A stretch of 64,000 nt of DNA from Mesostigma viride (taxonomy: Eukaryota; Streptophyta; Mesostigmatophyceae; Mesostigmatales; Mesostigmataceae), in assembly GCA_009746045.1 (NCBI GenBank), contig RPFO01000175.1, positions 1,832,898 through 1,896,897 on the forward strand, written 5' to 3'. The position numbers were made by a program, and so were the translations under genes. This document shows positions 1 through 10,258 of the stretch, piece by piece (position 1 is the first letter of the stretch; every line of letters starts with the position of its first letter). The notes beneath the pieces are model-generated. The model had not been told where the DNA came from. It saw only the letters and a list, made by a program, of their open reading frames with translations, and searched no databases.

Positions 1-525
1 GACATATGGGGTCGACAGTAATTCCTGGGCTGACAGGAATTAGGTGCTGAACCTACGACGGTATTGGAATAATACGTCGTACGCAGGAAATAGGAACCTT
101 AACCTGTGGTCTGTTGGTACCGCAGGCTTAGTCCTGGACTTCTAGGTGCAGATGCAATAATCACTTTTGTGGTGACTGTACTCTGTGGTCACTGCGCCTG
201 TATGGCAGACCTACTGTATAGGATCTGGGCGATGTACAGGTTGTGAATGCTGTACCGGAAGTGTTAATACTGAGCAGGCCTCCTAGGCTGCTCAGGACTA
301 GCAAAGCACAGTGCACAAGTATATAAAGAATAGGCCAGTGCCAATTGGGCATCTCTTGCGAGCCCGCCTCACGTGTGTTGCCTTGACTTGGCAAACTCGT
401 GTCTAAGCCTCAAGTGTCTGAGCGCTGTAACATTATCCAATTTTAACAAAGCTCCGTTCCAACCACATTCACACATTGCTGCATTGCAACCATATCCTTA
501 TACATAGCGTTTAAAAACGTTAACT
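1..525. other. No gene seen
   Basis: I see no coding region, RNA gene or repeat boundary here. The reading frames are short and resemble nothing I recognise. It ends where an ORF1-only retroelement copy begins. Confidence 0.5.
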
Positions 526-1020
526 GTCGCAGCCCAGCTCCAACGGCAGACGCTTGACCTCCGCGAGGAGGCCGAGCTCGCCAAGCGCAGCCTCAACGTC
601 ATTGTCAAGAACTTTGACATGGAGGAAGGTGAGAATTCCGAGAAGCTTACGCGTGCGTTTGAGAGAGAAATCCTTGGTCGCATGGGTCTTAATGGCGAGA
701 TCGACCTGGTCGCCCACCGCCTTCCCCGCGCGCGGGGTAAGGCAGGGGCCCCCCCGCTCCTTCTCACCTTTAAGAACCCGGCGGACAAGATTTCTTTTCT
801 CCGACGCCGCAAGCGGCTCGAGAAGACTCTCTTCACCCTTGACGACGACTTGACCCTGGCGCAGCAACAACGGCGACGGGAGCTATGGCCGACCTACCTC
901 CAGCTCCGGCAGACCAAGGCGGGGCAGCCGGTGTACTGGAAGGGGGCGGCCATCTACGTCGGCCACAAGCCCTGGCATGCGACCCCCGCGGCCCCAGCGA
1001 CTCCAGACGCCCCAGCTTAG
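526..1020 (+). pseudogene. 5'-truncated ORF1-like RRM protein of a non-LTR element
   Basis: The frame is open from about 526 to the TAG at 1018-1020, with an internal ATG at 619. It encodes the C-terminal half of an L1-ORF1-like nucleic-acid-binding protein: a short coiled-coil stretch (LREEAELAKR), an RRM-like strand (SLNVIVKNFD), a basic RRRKRLEK patch, and a C-terminal domain with DDDLTLAQQQRRREL followed by PVYWKGAAIYVG. Near-identical segments occur at 33,884-34,323 and 60,180-60,665, with a diverged one at 25,260-25,640, so this is a dispersed repeat. The N-terminal half is absent, which fits 5' truncation at insertion. The family's ORF1 proteins bind RNA in the retrotransposition particle. 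Assignment to L1-ORF1-like rests on motif order only. Confidence 0.6.
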
Positions 1021-1385
1021 GGGAATACAGCAGTAGTAGTGTAGAATAGATAGACCGTGGCCATGTACATGTACGCCTCCTACAGGCACTATACCAGCTG
1101 AGCCACGAGCATTATTTAACCATGTACATGTGTGCCTATGATGTGCCACACTCCAGATGATGCCTAGCCTTATTTAGTTATGCTGTGCCCATGCAGAGAG
1201 CTGCTCTCTGCTGAGATGCCACGCTCTAGTTTTTGTATAGCCATGATGATCTTCCTCCCCCGTGCCAGGATCCCCTTAGTTGGGTTGAACCTGAGACAGC
1301 ATGGAGGTGCCGGTGCCCTTGAGGCACCTAGAGCAGGGGTAGCTTACATTCCCACCCTTGCATGAAGTAGCCTAGAATGTATTAA

Positions 1386-3099
1386 CTCGTCGTCTGTCCC
1401 AACTCAGTCCTAATAATAGGACTGAGTTGACCTTTTTCAACCGTGTGTAGTGACTAGGTGGGGGGTCCATCCAAGATGCTTAGATGTGGGTCTATCTATG
1501 GAGTATTTGATGTCCTCTTGCTGGCAAAAATACTACATCAGTGAAAACTTGACCCTAATTCCTAAAAATTACATGGATGTATGGCACCGTCGGCGAATTT
1601 GCATTTTTGTGTGGAAGCATGAGTGGCAAAAATTGAATAAATTCCATATGCATGTTAAAAAAATACAGGCATGTAATCAATATTGTTCTTGACCTGTGGC
1701 AAAAAACTGGACTCCATTTGGCCACTGGCACTGCCTGAAACACGCCAAATACTGCCAGTCCTATACATAGGACTGGGCCATGCTAGCAATTTGCAAGCAT
1801 GTAAGTGCGGTCATACTTCATAGTAGCGTGGCCACAAACCATGTCAATCAGCCCATTTCCCTTCAGGCATAATAGGAAAACATACTTGCATCATCATATT
1901 GCAGTTATATTGTACCTTAGTATGTGTGAAAGCCTATGCATACATATAGGGAATGCGTATGGATACGTAGCTACAAAGGGATGTATTATAAGTAATAACC
2001 ACCGATATAATGGGTAGGTTAGTCACATTTAATTGTTCTTTACAAGAATGGACATGGATAAAACTGTATTACCTTGCCATGACATGGCCAAGATACCTGC
2101 TGGCACATGATGACAGTGGTTTATCACCAAGATTTTTCACTCACCCGTATAAGGTTGACAGTACCCTTGACGCAGCCCATGACCACACAATCATGCAATA
2201 TGAACATAGCAAGAGAATAACTAACATCTATGAAAGTGTTTTAACCCATTCAGCACCTAAAACCTTGTACAGCCACGCTACGGTAAGGCAAATGCCTGGT
2301 AAGATCATCTAAAAAGATGGTTTTAGAGAGGGGCAGGCAACGGTCAAGAAAGAGCAGCAAGACTCAAAACTGACATCGCAAGCTTACTCTCATGTAAGAA
2401 TACCAAGAAACGATGAAGCAGCGATATTCCAGCTTTACCTGGCACGGCTGGCGTTACCTTGGCCCAGGCGGTGCCTGCAAAAGTGGCACTTTGCGGCACA
2501 CAAACCATGACGTGACAGAGTGGTCAAAACCATCAAATCTTTACTGCCACTAGACTTAATCTACGACAATACATGATAAAAGGTAGAAAGAAACCTATAA
2601 ACCCTTCGATTTGATCCGGGAATCAATTGTAGTAATCCATTCCGTCGACCTGCCTAATCGCAGATTTTTCCAGCAAGAACAGTGCCGACACCCAGTAAAT
2701 CGCATCCCCGCGAGGTTAAAATTCACTTGTATCATCTTTAGGACATAAAACATCTATTTCCTGGGTTTGGCCCGCAAAATCGTTCGAAAACGTAAACTGC
2801 ATGCAGCATGGGCGCAGGCCGCCATGGCTAAGTCGTGCATTTCCGAAACTCACGTTTCGCGTGAAAATTTACCCTTACCACCTGTACTTTCACCGTACGG
2901 TTAGCCGCCCAAACCAAAGCCAAAAAAATCCCAAAAATATGTCCAAGAAAGATCTTTTCAAGTAGTATTTGAATAAATTTTGATTTTCTGCCAAATATTC
3001 CGACCGGGGCGAATTTTCTACAAAACCTCAAAATTAGGTCCTAAAATTAGGACTGAGTTGAACTCAGTCCTAATATTAGGACCGGGGACAGACGACGAG
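1386..3099. mobile_element. Non-autonomous TTAA-target DNA transposon (piggyBac-like), element 1
   Basis: The 1,714-bp segment is bounded by TTAA on both sides (1382-1385 and 3100-3103) and ends in inverted repeats CTCGTCGTCTGTCCC / GGGGACAGACGACGAG, with further inverted matches inside (AACTCAGTCCTAAT). Other copies of the surrounding repeat (around 34,680 and inverted at 23,555) read straight through as GTATTAAAAGCC, giving an empty-site comparison. TTAA duplication is the hallmark of the piggyBac superfamily. No transposase frame is visible inside; the short frames at 1,450-1,692 and 2,010-2,312 look like chance. Confidence 0.7.
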
Positions 3100-3184
3100 T
3101 TAAAAGCCATATGCCCCTTCTCAGGGATATGTGCTACATTTACTCCCAACGGAGTGATGTTGATAATTAATTAATTAATTAATC

Positions 3185-3313
3185 CACTCTCTCTCCCTTC
3201 TTTGGACTGCCATGCAGAACAAGACGCGGTGGAAGAGGATTGTCAAGGCTCACACGCCCGACCCTGTGGGCAAACCACCTCCCCCCAAGCGGAGGAGGCG
3301 TTTTGATGAGTAG
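3185..3313 (+). pseudogene. C-terminal remnant of LINE family B ORF2
   Basis: A 42-codon open stretch ends in the basic tail KPPPPKRRRRFDE. It matches, almost residue for residue, the end of the longer frame at 63,749-64,000 on the minus strand. The LWTAMQ..TRW.KIVK pattern is typical of the extreme C terminus of LINE ORF2 proteins. The 3' trailer follows and ends at about 3,462 in an AATTT-rich tail after a GTGCTACATGATCTCCC motif. The insertion is severely 5'-truncated; only about 280 bp remain. Confidence 0.55.
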
Positions 3314-3462
3314 GGTAGTTAGGATTTTTTCTAGACTAGCTAGATTAGCGTTAGGTTAGTCCGATTACGCGGCTTTTGCCACTCCACCACCCATCAAGGA
3401 ATATGTGCTACATGATCTCCCAACAGAGGCATCTTATAATTTAATTTAATTTTTTTAATCGT

Positions 3463-3912
3463 CCCTGGCTGCCAATTACATTTTGTGCCCCACCCCCCTG
3501 GCAGGCTGCAGGGTCTAGGATAGCGAGGGTGTAACGTAGACATGTTGTGGGCACCCTCGGTGCATTTTCAGGACCAGCCATGACCTGGCCATGCCTTCTT
3601 TCTTGGCACATTGAACATGACTTGTCAGAGTGCTTTTTGGTCACTCGTGTAACGACCCCCCTGCATTCATAAATCGTAAACAATTATAAAATGAGCATAT
3701 TTCATGGATGTAAAGCATTTCAACTCTTGAGCATATCACAAAAGTTAATGGTTTCATACCGTACCCATGGATGTGTTGACATGTGTGAGTTATTACAAAT
3801 GGTATCCAACTTTAAAATGTCTTCATTTGAGGACATTTTCTAATTGCAGTGATTAGACATCAAGGTTCTAGATATTTTGCCATTGCACTTGCCCTTGCCC
3901 ACACTCAATCCT
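3463..3912. other. Non-coding stretch
   Basis: No gene or recognisable repeat is seen between the LINE B tail and the microsatellite. Frames here are short and unlike known proteins. Confidence 0.5.
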
Positions 3913-4109
3913 GCGCACACGCACACGCACACGCACACGCACACGCACACGCACACGCACACGCACACGCACACGCACACGCACACGCACACGCACACGC
4001 ACACGCACACGCACACGCACACGCACACGCACACGCACACGCACACGCACACGCACACGCACACGCACACGCACACGCACACGCACACGCACACGCACAC
4101 GCACACGCA

Positions 4110-4147
<38 letters not shown>
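3913..4147. repeat. Hexanucleotide microsatellite (ACGCAC)n then (ACGACC)n
   Basis: About 33 uninterrupted copies of a CACACG-type hexamer are followed by about six copies of ACGACC. The long frames across it on both strands (for example His-Ala, Cys-Val and Arg-Val repeats) are artefacts of the repeat. Confidence 0.95.
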
Positions 4148-4315
4148 TGGAAGTAACTTATGTCTAACTAAATTAGTTGTTTCACAACTGCAATAGAATA
4201 GCTGTCGATCTCACTTCATATGTCTTAATGGATCTATGATTCCATGTTGTTGCTTGATATGGCAAGTAACACAACAATCGAACACTTTTGACACACCCAC
4301 ACACCTTGGCACAAT

Positions 4316-4556
4316 TCAGGGTGGCCCTATGTGGTCGCTTGATGTGCCATAATAAGTTAGACTAGTTCACGGCAAATCACGGCTCATCAATCACGTACAC
4401 AACCATGCAGTGACTTTATTGAAAACTTGAACACAATTCAGGTGGCCCTATATGTGGTCGCTTGATGTGCCATAATAAGTTAGGCTAGTTCATGGCAAAT
4501 CACGGCTCATCAATCACACAAACATGCAAAGACTTTATTGAAAACTTGAACACAAT
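4316..4556. repeat. Tandem duplication, two copies of ~120 bp
   Basis: Two adjacent copies (about 4,316-4,432 and 4,433-4,556) share CACAATTCAGG.TGGCC, GGTCGCTTGATGTGCC and GACTTTATTGAAAAC with a few substitutions. The second copy abuts the stop codon of the minus-strand fragment at 4,557, so the duplicated unit may be the 3' end of that gene. Confidence 0.8.
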
Positions 4557-4901
4557 TCAGGTGGCCAGCTGTCGCAGCTGCTTCCAAGCATCGATGGTAG
4601 CGTGCTCTTTCTTAAACAGTTTTTGATAGTCGTTCCAGCTGCATTCCCGCAATTTCTCCTCTGGAACAACCTCGAGAAGGAACCCGCCGGTGATACAATT
4701 CTACAGTCAGTTGCCTTGGGAGCGTTGCCCTCGGCGTCTTTCATTGTGACGATGACGAGGGCTTTAAAGTGCCTATAGTCAACTAAGCCAGCATCCAGCA
4801 TCCTCTGGGGGAATGCTGGATGCCCGGACGTGTCTTCTGCCATCCCCTCACGAAGTCTGTAACTCAGCTGTTCTGCGTCTTCAGTTCAGGGTTCTCAGCC
4901 G
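4557..4901 (-). pseudogene. Unrecognised host-like gene fragment, frameshifted
   Basis: Two overlapping minus-strand frames make protein-like sequence. The upstream part includes HPAFPQRMLDAGLVDYRHF and KALVIVTMKDAEGN. The downstream part, one frame over, includes EVVPEEKLRECSWNDYQKLF and ends in KQLRQLAT before a TGA at 4,557-4,559. The composition (charged, balanced) is unlike the GC-rich shadow frames nearby. The frame change is near 4,690. I do not recognise the family. It could be the last exon of a host gene or a captured fragment. Confidence 0.35.
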
Positions 4902-5487
4902 TCAATGGAAGCAGCTAGCAAACTGGAAGCCCACCTGTGTTAGGCGCTGCATGCTGCGCAGAATAATTTAATAAACCGCTAGCCATGTAACCAAGGCCTT
5001 TCCCCGCTTTCCCCTGCTTTTTCCTGCTAAAAAACAGGGGTGGCCCTTAAACCGACTTTGCCTCCCCCCCCCCCCCCCCCCCCCCCCAAACGTGCCAAAA
5101 CGGTCCCAACAAGAATTTTACCATGCGAAGTCGATGTCGCTGATTCCAAATCCGTGCTCAGAATGACAATCTGCCCAGTCCTGCGAATGCCAGGAGTTCT
5201 GCAATTAAGGTGGCCCTTAGCCGGGTGGATTACCTTACCTCATATTCTTTGATGTATGGGTGGAGTGGAGGATGCCGCGTATACTATATTGATACCGGTG
5301 GTATAATCTGAGCTATAATATTTAAACTATAAATCATTTTTCATAATATTTATGAAAAATACTGTGTGAGAATATAAATATATACCATAGGAAGTATATG
5401 TTATATTTTTAAGTAATTATATTTTTAATACATATAATATTTGATATATAATATTTAAATGATAATTATATATTATATATTATATAA
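4902..5487. other. AT-rich non-coding stretch with a C homopolymer
   Basis: It contains a run of about 24 C at 5,064-5,087 and a strongly AT-rich segment at 5,280-5,487. No gene is supported; the proline-rich frame at 5,040 is produced by the C run. Confidence 0.6.
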
Positions 5488-5893
5488 ATGTTTTTCCACG
5501 AGTGCTGCCAGCGCCGTGAAGACCGCCTCGACCTCGAGGGTCAGACCGCCCCGTGGTCGGCCCGCACGTGGTCCTCGTATTGGCGGCAGCGCCTGTCACT
5601 CGCCCTCACTCGCACCGTGGCTGATGTGTTATTCCGCCGCACCCGGGCCGACTTTGTCGCGACCCATGCGGTCTAGATCCCTTCCAGGCCTGCATGGTGG
5701 GCCAGCAGCGCTGTTGCTGCGTGTAGTTTTGTGATGTCTAGTTAGTTGTACCTTGTGCCGCTGGCGTGATCCTTGGATGTCTGTGTCAGATTACTATTAA
5801 TTTCTTCAGGGTTATTCTCCCAGTTATCGGGTTTTTCCTTATGTTGCATGCCTATCTCACCTCCGTAATCTATCATTCTCAATGAATATATAT
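5488..5893 (+). pseudogene. 3' end of a LINE-like element (family C), plus-strand fragment
   Basis: This encodes FFHECCQRREDRLDLEGQT and continues to RTRADFVAT, the same C terminus as the longer minus-strand frame at 7,175-8,035, followed by about 200 bp of shared 3' trailer. It and the 7,164-8,035 copy form an inverted pair around a truncated LINE A copy. Confidence 0.6.
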
Positions 5894-5960
5894 TATTTAA
5901 TATACATAATATAATATAATATAATATAATATAATATAATATAATATAATATAATATAAT
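5894..5960. repeat. (TATAA)n microsatellite
   Basis: About a dozen ATAAT/TATAA pentamers form the tail between the family C fragment and the LINE A fragment. Confidence 0.85.
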
Positions 5961-7163
5961 CCGATCCGGCGTCTGGCAGGGTTGCGTCCTGTCGCCGTAC
6001 CTGTTTATTATTGTAGTGGATTATGTTATGCGCCAGGCACGTGCTCGCTTTGCTAGCATTGCAGGCCGTGCCCCTGGCCTAGCGATCACGAACGAGCTTG
6101 GGGAACTGAAGGGGGGCCGACTAACAAGCAGAATTTACTAGCTGACCTCATTTATGCCGACGACATCACGCTCATCGAGAAGCCGGAGTCAGACTGCCCA
6201 ACTTTGGCTGGACTGCCTGGCGCTCGAGGCTCGGGCGGTTGGTCTAGAAATCAGCCCCAAAACGGAGGCCCTGGCCCTCGGCATGGCAGGGCCCCCACCC
6301 ACACTCCGCCTCTTAGACGATGCCGAGGTCAACTACCCTACTTCAGGCCGCTTCAAGCTGCTCGGCAGTTGGCTTCCCGACTGCGAGGACGACATGACGA
6401 CACGGATCGGCATGGCGTGGGCGCACCTCCATGACCACCGCCGCTGGTGGAGCAACCCCGCCCTACCCGGATCGTCAAGCGTGACCTCTTCAAGGTCGTC
6501 ATTCTGACGATCCTGACCTACGGCGCCGAGACGTGGACACTGATGCAGGAGCTGGAGCAACGACTCGACGGCGCCGTCACCAAGATGCTGCGCAAGGCCC
6601 TTAACATCCCCTTTGGTTTGCACATTAGTAATGAGGATTTGTACGCTGATTTGCCCTATGTTTCCCACATTATTAGGCACAGGCGCCTGGGCCTAGCCGG
6701 GCACCTGGCCCGCACAGATCAGGTAGATACATCAGATAGACTAGCTGGCACCAAGCCCGCCCAGCCTGGGCGATATGTCCTCACCTGGCGTGCCCCCGGC
6801 CGCGCGCGGCAGGGCCGCCACCCGTGGACTTTTCGTGATAGACTCGGCATGGACATGTGCTACACTAGACGTGACGGGCTCACACCCGGGCAGCCTCCTG
6901 GTTTGTCTGTAATATGGAGGCAGATGGTGCGCAAGGATAGATGGCAAGTAGTGATGAAGGAGACCACTCCCAAGCCTGTGGGGGCTCCGCGTGTGACCAA
7001 GTATGGCATTCATAGCGATTCGGGCCGCGGTGCCCACACCCCTGTAACTAGGACCTAGATAGCTTATACCATCCATTCCATCCCATGTTCCCCTCCCACT
7101 GAGGACTTATGCTCACGTGACGCAGTCACGTGTCTATTAATTAATTAATTAATTAATATAAAT
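5961..7163 (+). pseudogene. LINE A copy 3, 5'-truncated reverse transcriptase fragment
   Basis: The sequence matches the C-terminal part of the full-length LINE at 28,785-33,872. It starts inside the reverse transcriptase (LSPYLFIIVVDYVMR), includes the catalytic YADDI block near 6,160, and continues through GAETWTLMQELEQRLDGAV to the common C terminus near 7,058. Insertions of a few bases break the frame near 6,110, 6,190 and 6,470. The 3' trailer ends with the CACGTGACGCAGTCACGTG hairpin and an ATTA microsatellite, like the other two copies. Confidence 0.85.
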
Positions 7164-7174
7164 TTAATATATAT

Positions 7175-8035
7175 TCATTGAGAATGATAGATTACGGAGG
7201 TGAGATAGGCATGCAACATAAGGAAAAACCCGATAACTGGGAGGGTCGCGACAAAGTCGGCCCGGGTGCGGCGGAATAACACATCAGCCACGGTGCGAGT
7301 GAAGGCGAGTGACAGGCGCTGCCGCCAATACGAGGACCACGTGCGGGCCGACCACGGGGCGGTCTGACCCTCGAGGTCGAGGCGGTCTTCACGGCGCTGG
7401 CAGCACTCGTGGAAAAACTCCGCTGTCTTGGGGCCCATGGCCCCGAACTCCTCAAGGACAAAGGGGATGACCCGGTGGGGCCCCACATTGCCGTAGGAGG
7501 CAAACTTGTCGCGCTCAGCCACAGCGGCAGCAGCGCCGGCATCCACAGCCGCCCCGAGGATGTGGCGACCGGAAAGCGGCCGAGCTACGGAGACATCGAT
7601 GAGCAGGTGGCAACCCTGCCCGTCGTAGTCAAGCACGGTAATGTCGGGGCGGTGGTTGGGTGAGTAGAGGGCGGCCCCATCCGCGTCCTCGCACTTGATG
7701 GTGGAGTGGGAGTGGGGAAAGACCGACCGAACCATGGCACACACCACCCGGAGGAGAGCGGTATGGAGATAGAGGAACCAGTTCTGGTTCTGCTGGCCAC
7801 CCATGCACGCGATGTAGTGCGTCCCAGTAGTATCCAGAGCAAGCCCGCAGCTGCCGCAGGACGCACCCGCCGTGATGAGAGGTTGCGGGGCAAAGAGCTG
7901 GTGGCGGAGAGCGATGGCGTAAAGGGCCGGAACCAGCGTGAACAAAGGGCTCATGGGGAGGGCGCGCAGGAATGCGGACCCCACGCTCCCCTCAAGGGAA
8001 ACGGAGTGAAGCCAAGCCTTCCCCTGATCGTTCAA
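7175..8035 (-). pseudogene. C-terminal domain of LINE family C (possible PD-(D/E)XK-type nuclease domain)
   Basis: An open frame of 286 codons ends near 7,175. It has a cysteine/histidine cluster (CGSCGLALDTTGTHYIAC), then RPDITVLDYDG followed by HLLIDVSV, which has the spacing of a PD...D.V nuclease-like core, then AAAVAERDKFASY and VIPFVLEEFGAMG. This arrangement occurs at the C terminus of many LINE-derived open frames in plants and algae. No reverse transcriptase is present here, so it is a truncated fragment. The nuclease assignment is inference from motif spacing. Confidence 0.5.
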
Positions 8036-8345
8036 GCTCGCAGAATATTTAAACTACATTTAGATATATTTCAGACGAATGGCCTTTCGGCAAAAAATAT
8101 TTAGATTAATTTGAACGTGAAACCCCGTATATAATATTTAAATATCATTTAGATATATTTGAGACGAATGGCATTTCGGCAAAAAATATGTAGATTAATC
8201 CGACGGTGAAACCGGCTTTGACCAAAATATTTAGATTAATCCGACGGTGAAACCGGCTTTGACCAAAATATTTAAATTAATCCGACGGTGAAACCGGCTT
8301 AGACCAAAATATCTAAATTAATCTGACGGCGACCGGTAAGCAGCC
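8036..8345. repeat. Tandem repeats of ~40 bp
   Basis: Four or five imperfect units contain TTAATCCGACGGTGAAACC followed by GGCTTTGACCAAAATATTTA. Two larger units contain GACGAATGGC.TTTCGGCAAA. A related unit occurs at about 20,575-20,620. No coding potential is seen. Confidence 0.8.
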
Positions 8346-9003
8346 AAAAGTATTTAAATCATATTTTATCAGTATTTTATTTATATTTGTCCGACCTGTG
8401 CGGAGGTGCCGCGCCGGACACACGAGTGAGTGTGCACGTGCTGTTTTGGCTGGATGTCCCCCCTCCTATTAATTGGTGTAAGTAATAAGTCCCAGTTTTG
8501 AGTCGGCGGAGGCACGACCGCGCCAGCTGGTGAGTGGAGGCTGCGCCGCCCGCTAGTACAGTCATACCCGCGTTAAGTTACGATTCTTAAGGTTACGTAC
8601 CCGCGTTAAGTTACGACGCCGAAGTTTGGGCAGCGACCGTAACTTAAGCCTGGGTGCCACCGTAACTTAACCCGGGTATGGCCCAATTTGAAGGCGTAAC
8701 CTGGGCGTAAGGCCACTTTTGACCGCGAAAATGGACAAGTCCGGACGAAGGAACCCGCCAACTGTCGGTGATGGTTTTGCAATGTGACGTTTCGGCAGCA
8801 AAGTACAACTGATCTCAACTAATAAAAATCCTTTTAGCCAGGTGCATGCAGGTTGCCCGCAATGAGGCAAGTCAGTCACATCACACTAGTGTACCGTCAT
8901 GCCGAAACGGCACAGAAGGGCAAAGACAAGCCACAGAAGGGCAAAGACAAGTGAGGAAAATGAGGCCGGGGACAATGTCCATGATAAATGATGGAAGGCG
9001 CTG
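8346..9003. repeat. Non-coding stretch with a palindromic MITE-like segment (8,554-8,692)
   Basis: The segment starts TACAGTCATACCCGCGTTAA and contains repeated inverted arms (CCCGCGTTAAGTTACG and CGTAACTTAACCCGGG). A matching opposite-oriented end (CGTAACTTACCGCGGG.. TATGACTGTA) is at 23,353-23,430. A TA next to CAGTCATACC would fit a Tc1/mariner-type TA target, but this is inference. The rest has no gene. Confidence 0.45.
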
Positions 9004-9066
9004 TTAATTAATTAATTAATTAATTAATTAATTAATTAATTAATTAATTAATTAATTAATTAATTA
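9004..9066. repeat. (TTAA/ATTA)n microsatellite
   Basis: About 15 copies of TTAA/ATTA. The same microsatellite marks the 3' ends of LINE A and ORF1-only insertions elsewhere in the window. Confidence 0.9.
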
Positions 9067-9093
9067 GACTCGTGCTCCCGTTGGGGAGTCACG

Positions 9094-9765
9094 TGTTACG
9101 TCCCAGCCCAGACACACCTAGCCTGAGCTACGTAGCGAAAGATCTACCAATGATGCCGGAATTAGGAAGATTCAAGGTGGCCTAATGCAGATTGCGCTTC
9201 ACGACTGGGGTCGTGAGATATCTGGCACCGCGACTTGATGCCAAGCTAATTAATACACACTTATAATGGCTAGCAATACCAATTACAAATGGATAGTTGC
9301 CCCAGGTTTAATATGAAGGCGTCATCGCACTTTACATTCATCAAACCAAGAGGACGAGACTCTCGTCCTCGGACCAATTTCACCTAGGTCTGCCACTACG
9401 CTGGCAAGGGGCGCCGACATGGCGCCAACCTTCCAAAGCATGCAGTCCACACAAGATCCTCGGGTCGACATCGACCCTCGCCCACAGAATCCACGCATGA
9501 GTACAATATCTCAACTAGCTATAAAGTACGCAGCGCGGCGCAACTGCACCGGCCCCTAGAAGGTACACGCATACAACAACCTAGGCCCAAAATAACTGGT
9601 CCGAATCACACAAACTGTCATAGTTCCATACAAAAGTCCTGACCAAGGGACAATTCCCAAATTAAGTCCCGAAATGAGTCCCAAAGTCCTACGGACTATG
9701 ACAACAAGTCAAACTACATAATTTATTCCATTGTTACGTCCGTCCAAAAGGGCCGGGACGTAACA
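9094..9765 (-). repeat. LTR (3' LTR in element orientation)
   Basis: TG...CA-bounded repeat that differs from its partner by a few small indels and substitutions (for example near 9,150, 9,405 and 9,565). It contains a 10-bp-arm palindrome beginning GAGGACGAGA, shared with the LTRs at 48,461 and 53,961. Confidence 0.9.
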
Positions 9766-10258
9766 CTCCTCCCCCCCCACGGGGGTCGGTAGTCCCTACC
9801 GTACAAGAGATAGAAAGGAAACAAGTAAGCTACTACGCTACTATCAGAGTACTATGTCCCAACCCCGGTTTACCCGCGGGTTAGTAATACCAATTCCTCT
9901 AGAGGTTGATACACAGGACCAACCCTGACGTAGTAGCATGAAACAGGATGACAGGATGATTCCGCTATCCGTCATAAAACTCTCACAACCATCTCAGCGA
10001 CCGCCGTTGTTGGCGCGCCGATCCACTGGAGCCACCTTAGGGGGCGCCACCGCGTGCCCTATCCCATCCACATAATAATGCACAGTCCATGTAATCCCGC
10101 TCAACGGCAGTCCTGAGGTCCTGAGCAGCCTCAAACTTGATGAAATGTTGACCATAGGGGTACTATGTCCCAGCCCTTGTGCACCAACGGGCCAGTGAAA
10201 CCAGGTCCCCCCAGACTTGCCACGCAAGGGCAACTCTTTATATAGCCAATCGGGACTG
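9766..10258. other. LTR-element interior beside the 3' LTR, polypurine tract
   Basis: The C-rich stretch at about 9,767-9,785 is a polypurine tract on the minus strand, adjacent to the LTR. Sequence around 10,140-10,230 resembles, in opposite orientation, the 3' interior of the gag-only element near 53,770-53,860, showing the two elements are relatives. No gene is seen. Confidence 0.6.

Larger units (their letters stand above)
526..3183 (+). mobile_element. ORF1-only non-LTR element, copy A (interrupted)
   Basis: The copy covers 526-1385 and resumes at 3104-3183; a TTAA-flanked DNA transposon splits it. After the ORF comes a conserved 3' trailer (around 1,020-1,380 here; also near 34,324-34,690, 60,668-60,790 and 63,188-63,480). 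It ends in a motif with TATGTGCTAC and a small CTCC/GGAG hairpin, then an ATTA microsatellite (3166-3183). No reverse transcriptase is present, so it would be non-autonomous, comparable in concept to mammalian HAL1 (ORF1-only L1 derivatives). Confidence 0.6.

Noticed and set aside
2010..2312. 100-codon frame inside TTAA element 1
   Set aside because: No protein-like motif, no similarity to transposases, and it lies in AT-rich non-coding DNA.
3849..4196. Long His-Ala, His-Thr, Cys-Val and Arg-Val repeat frames on both strands
   Set aside because: They come from a hexanucleotide microsatellite that has no stop codons in most frames.
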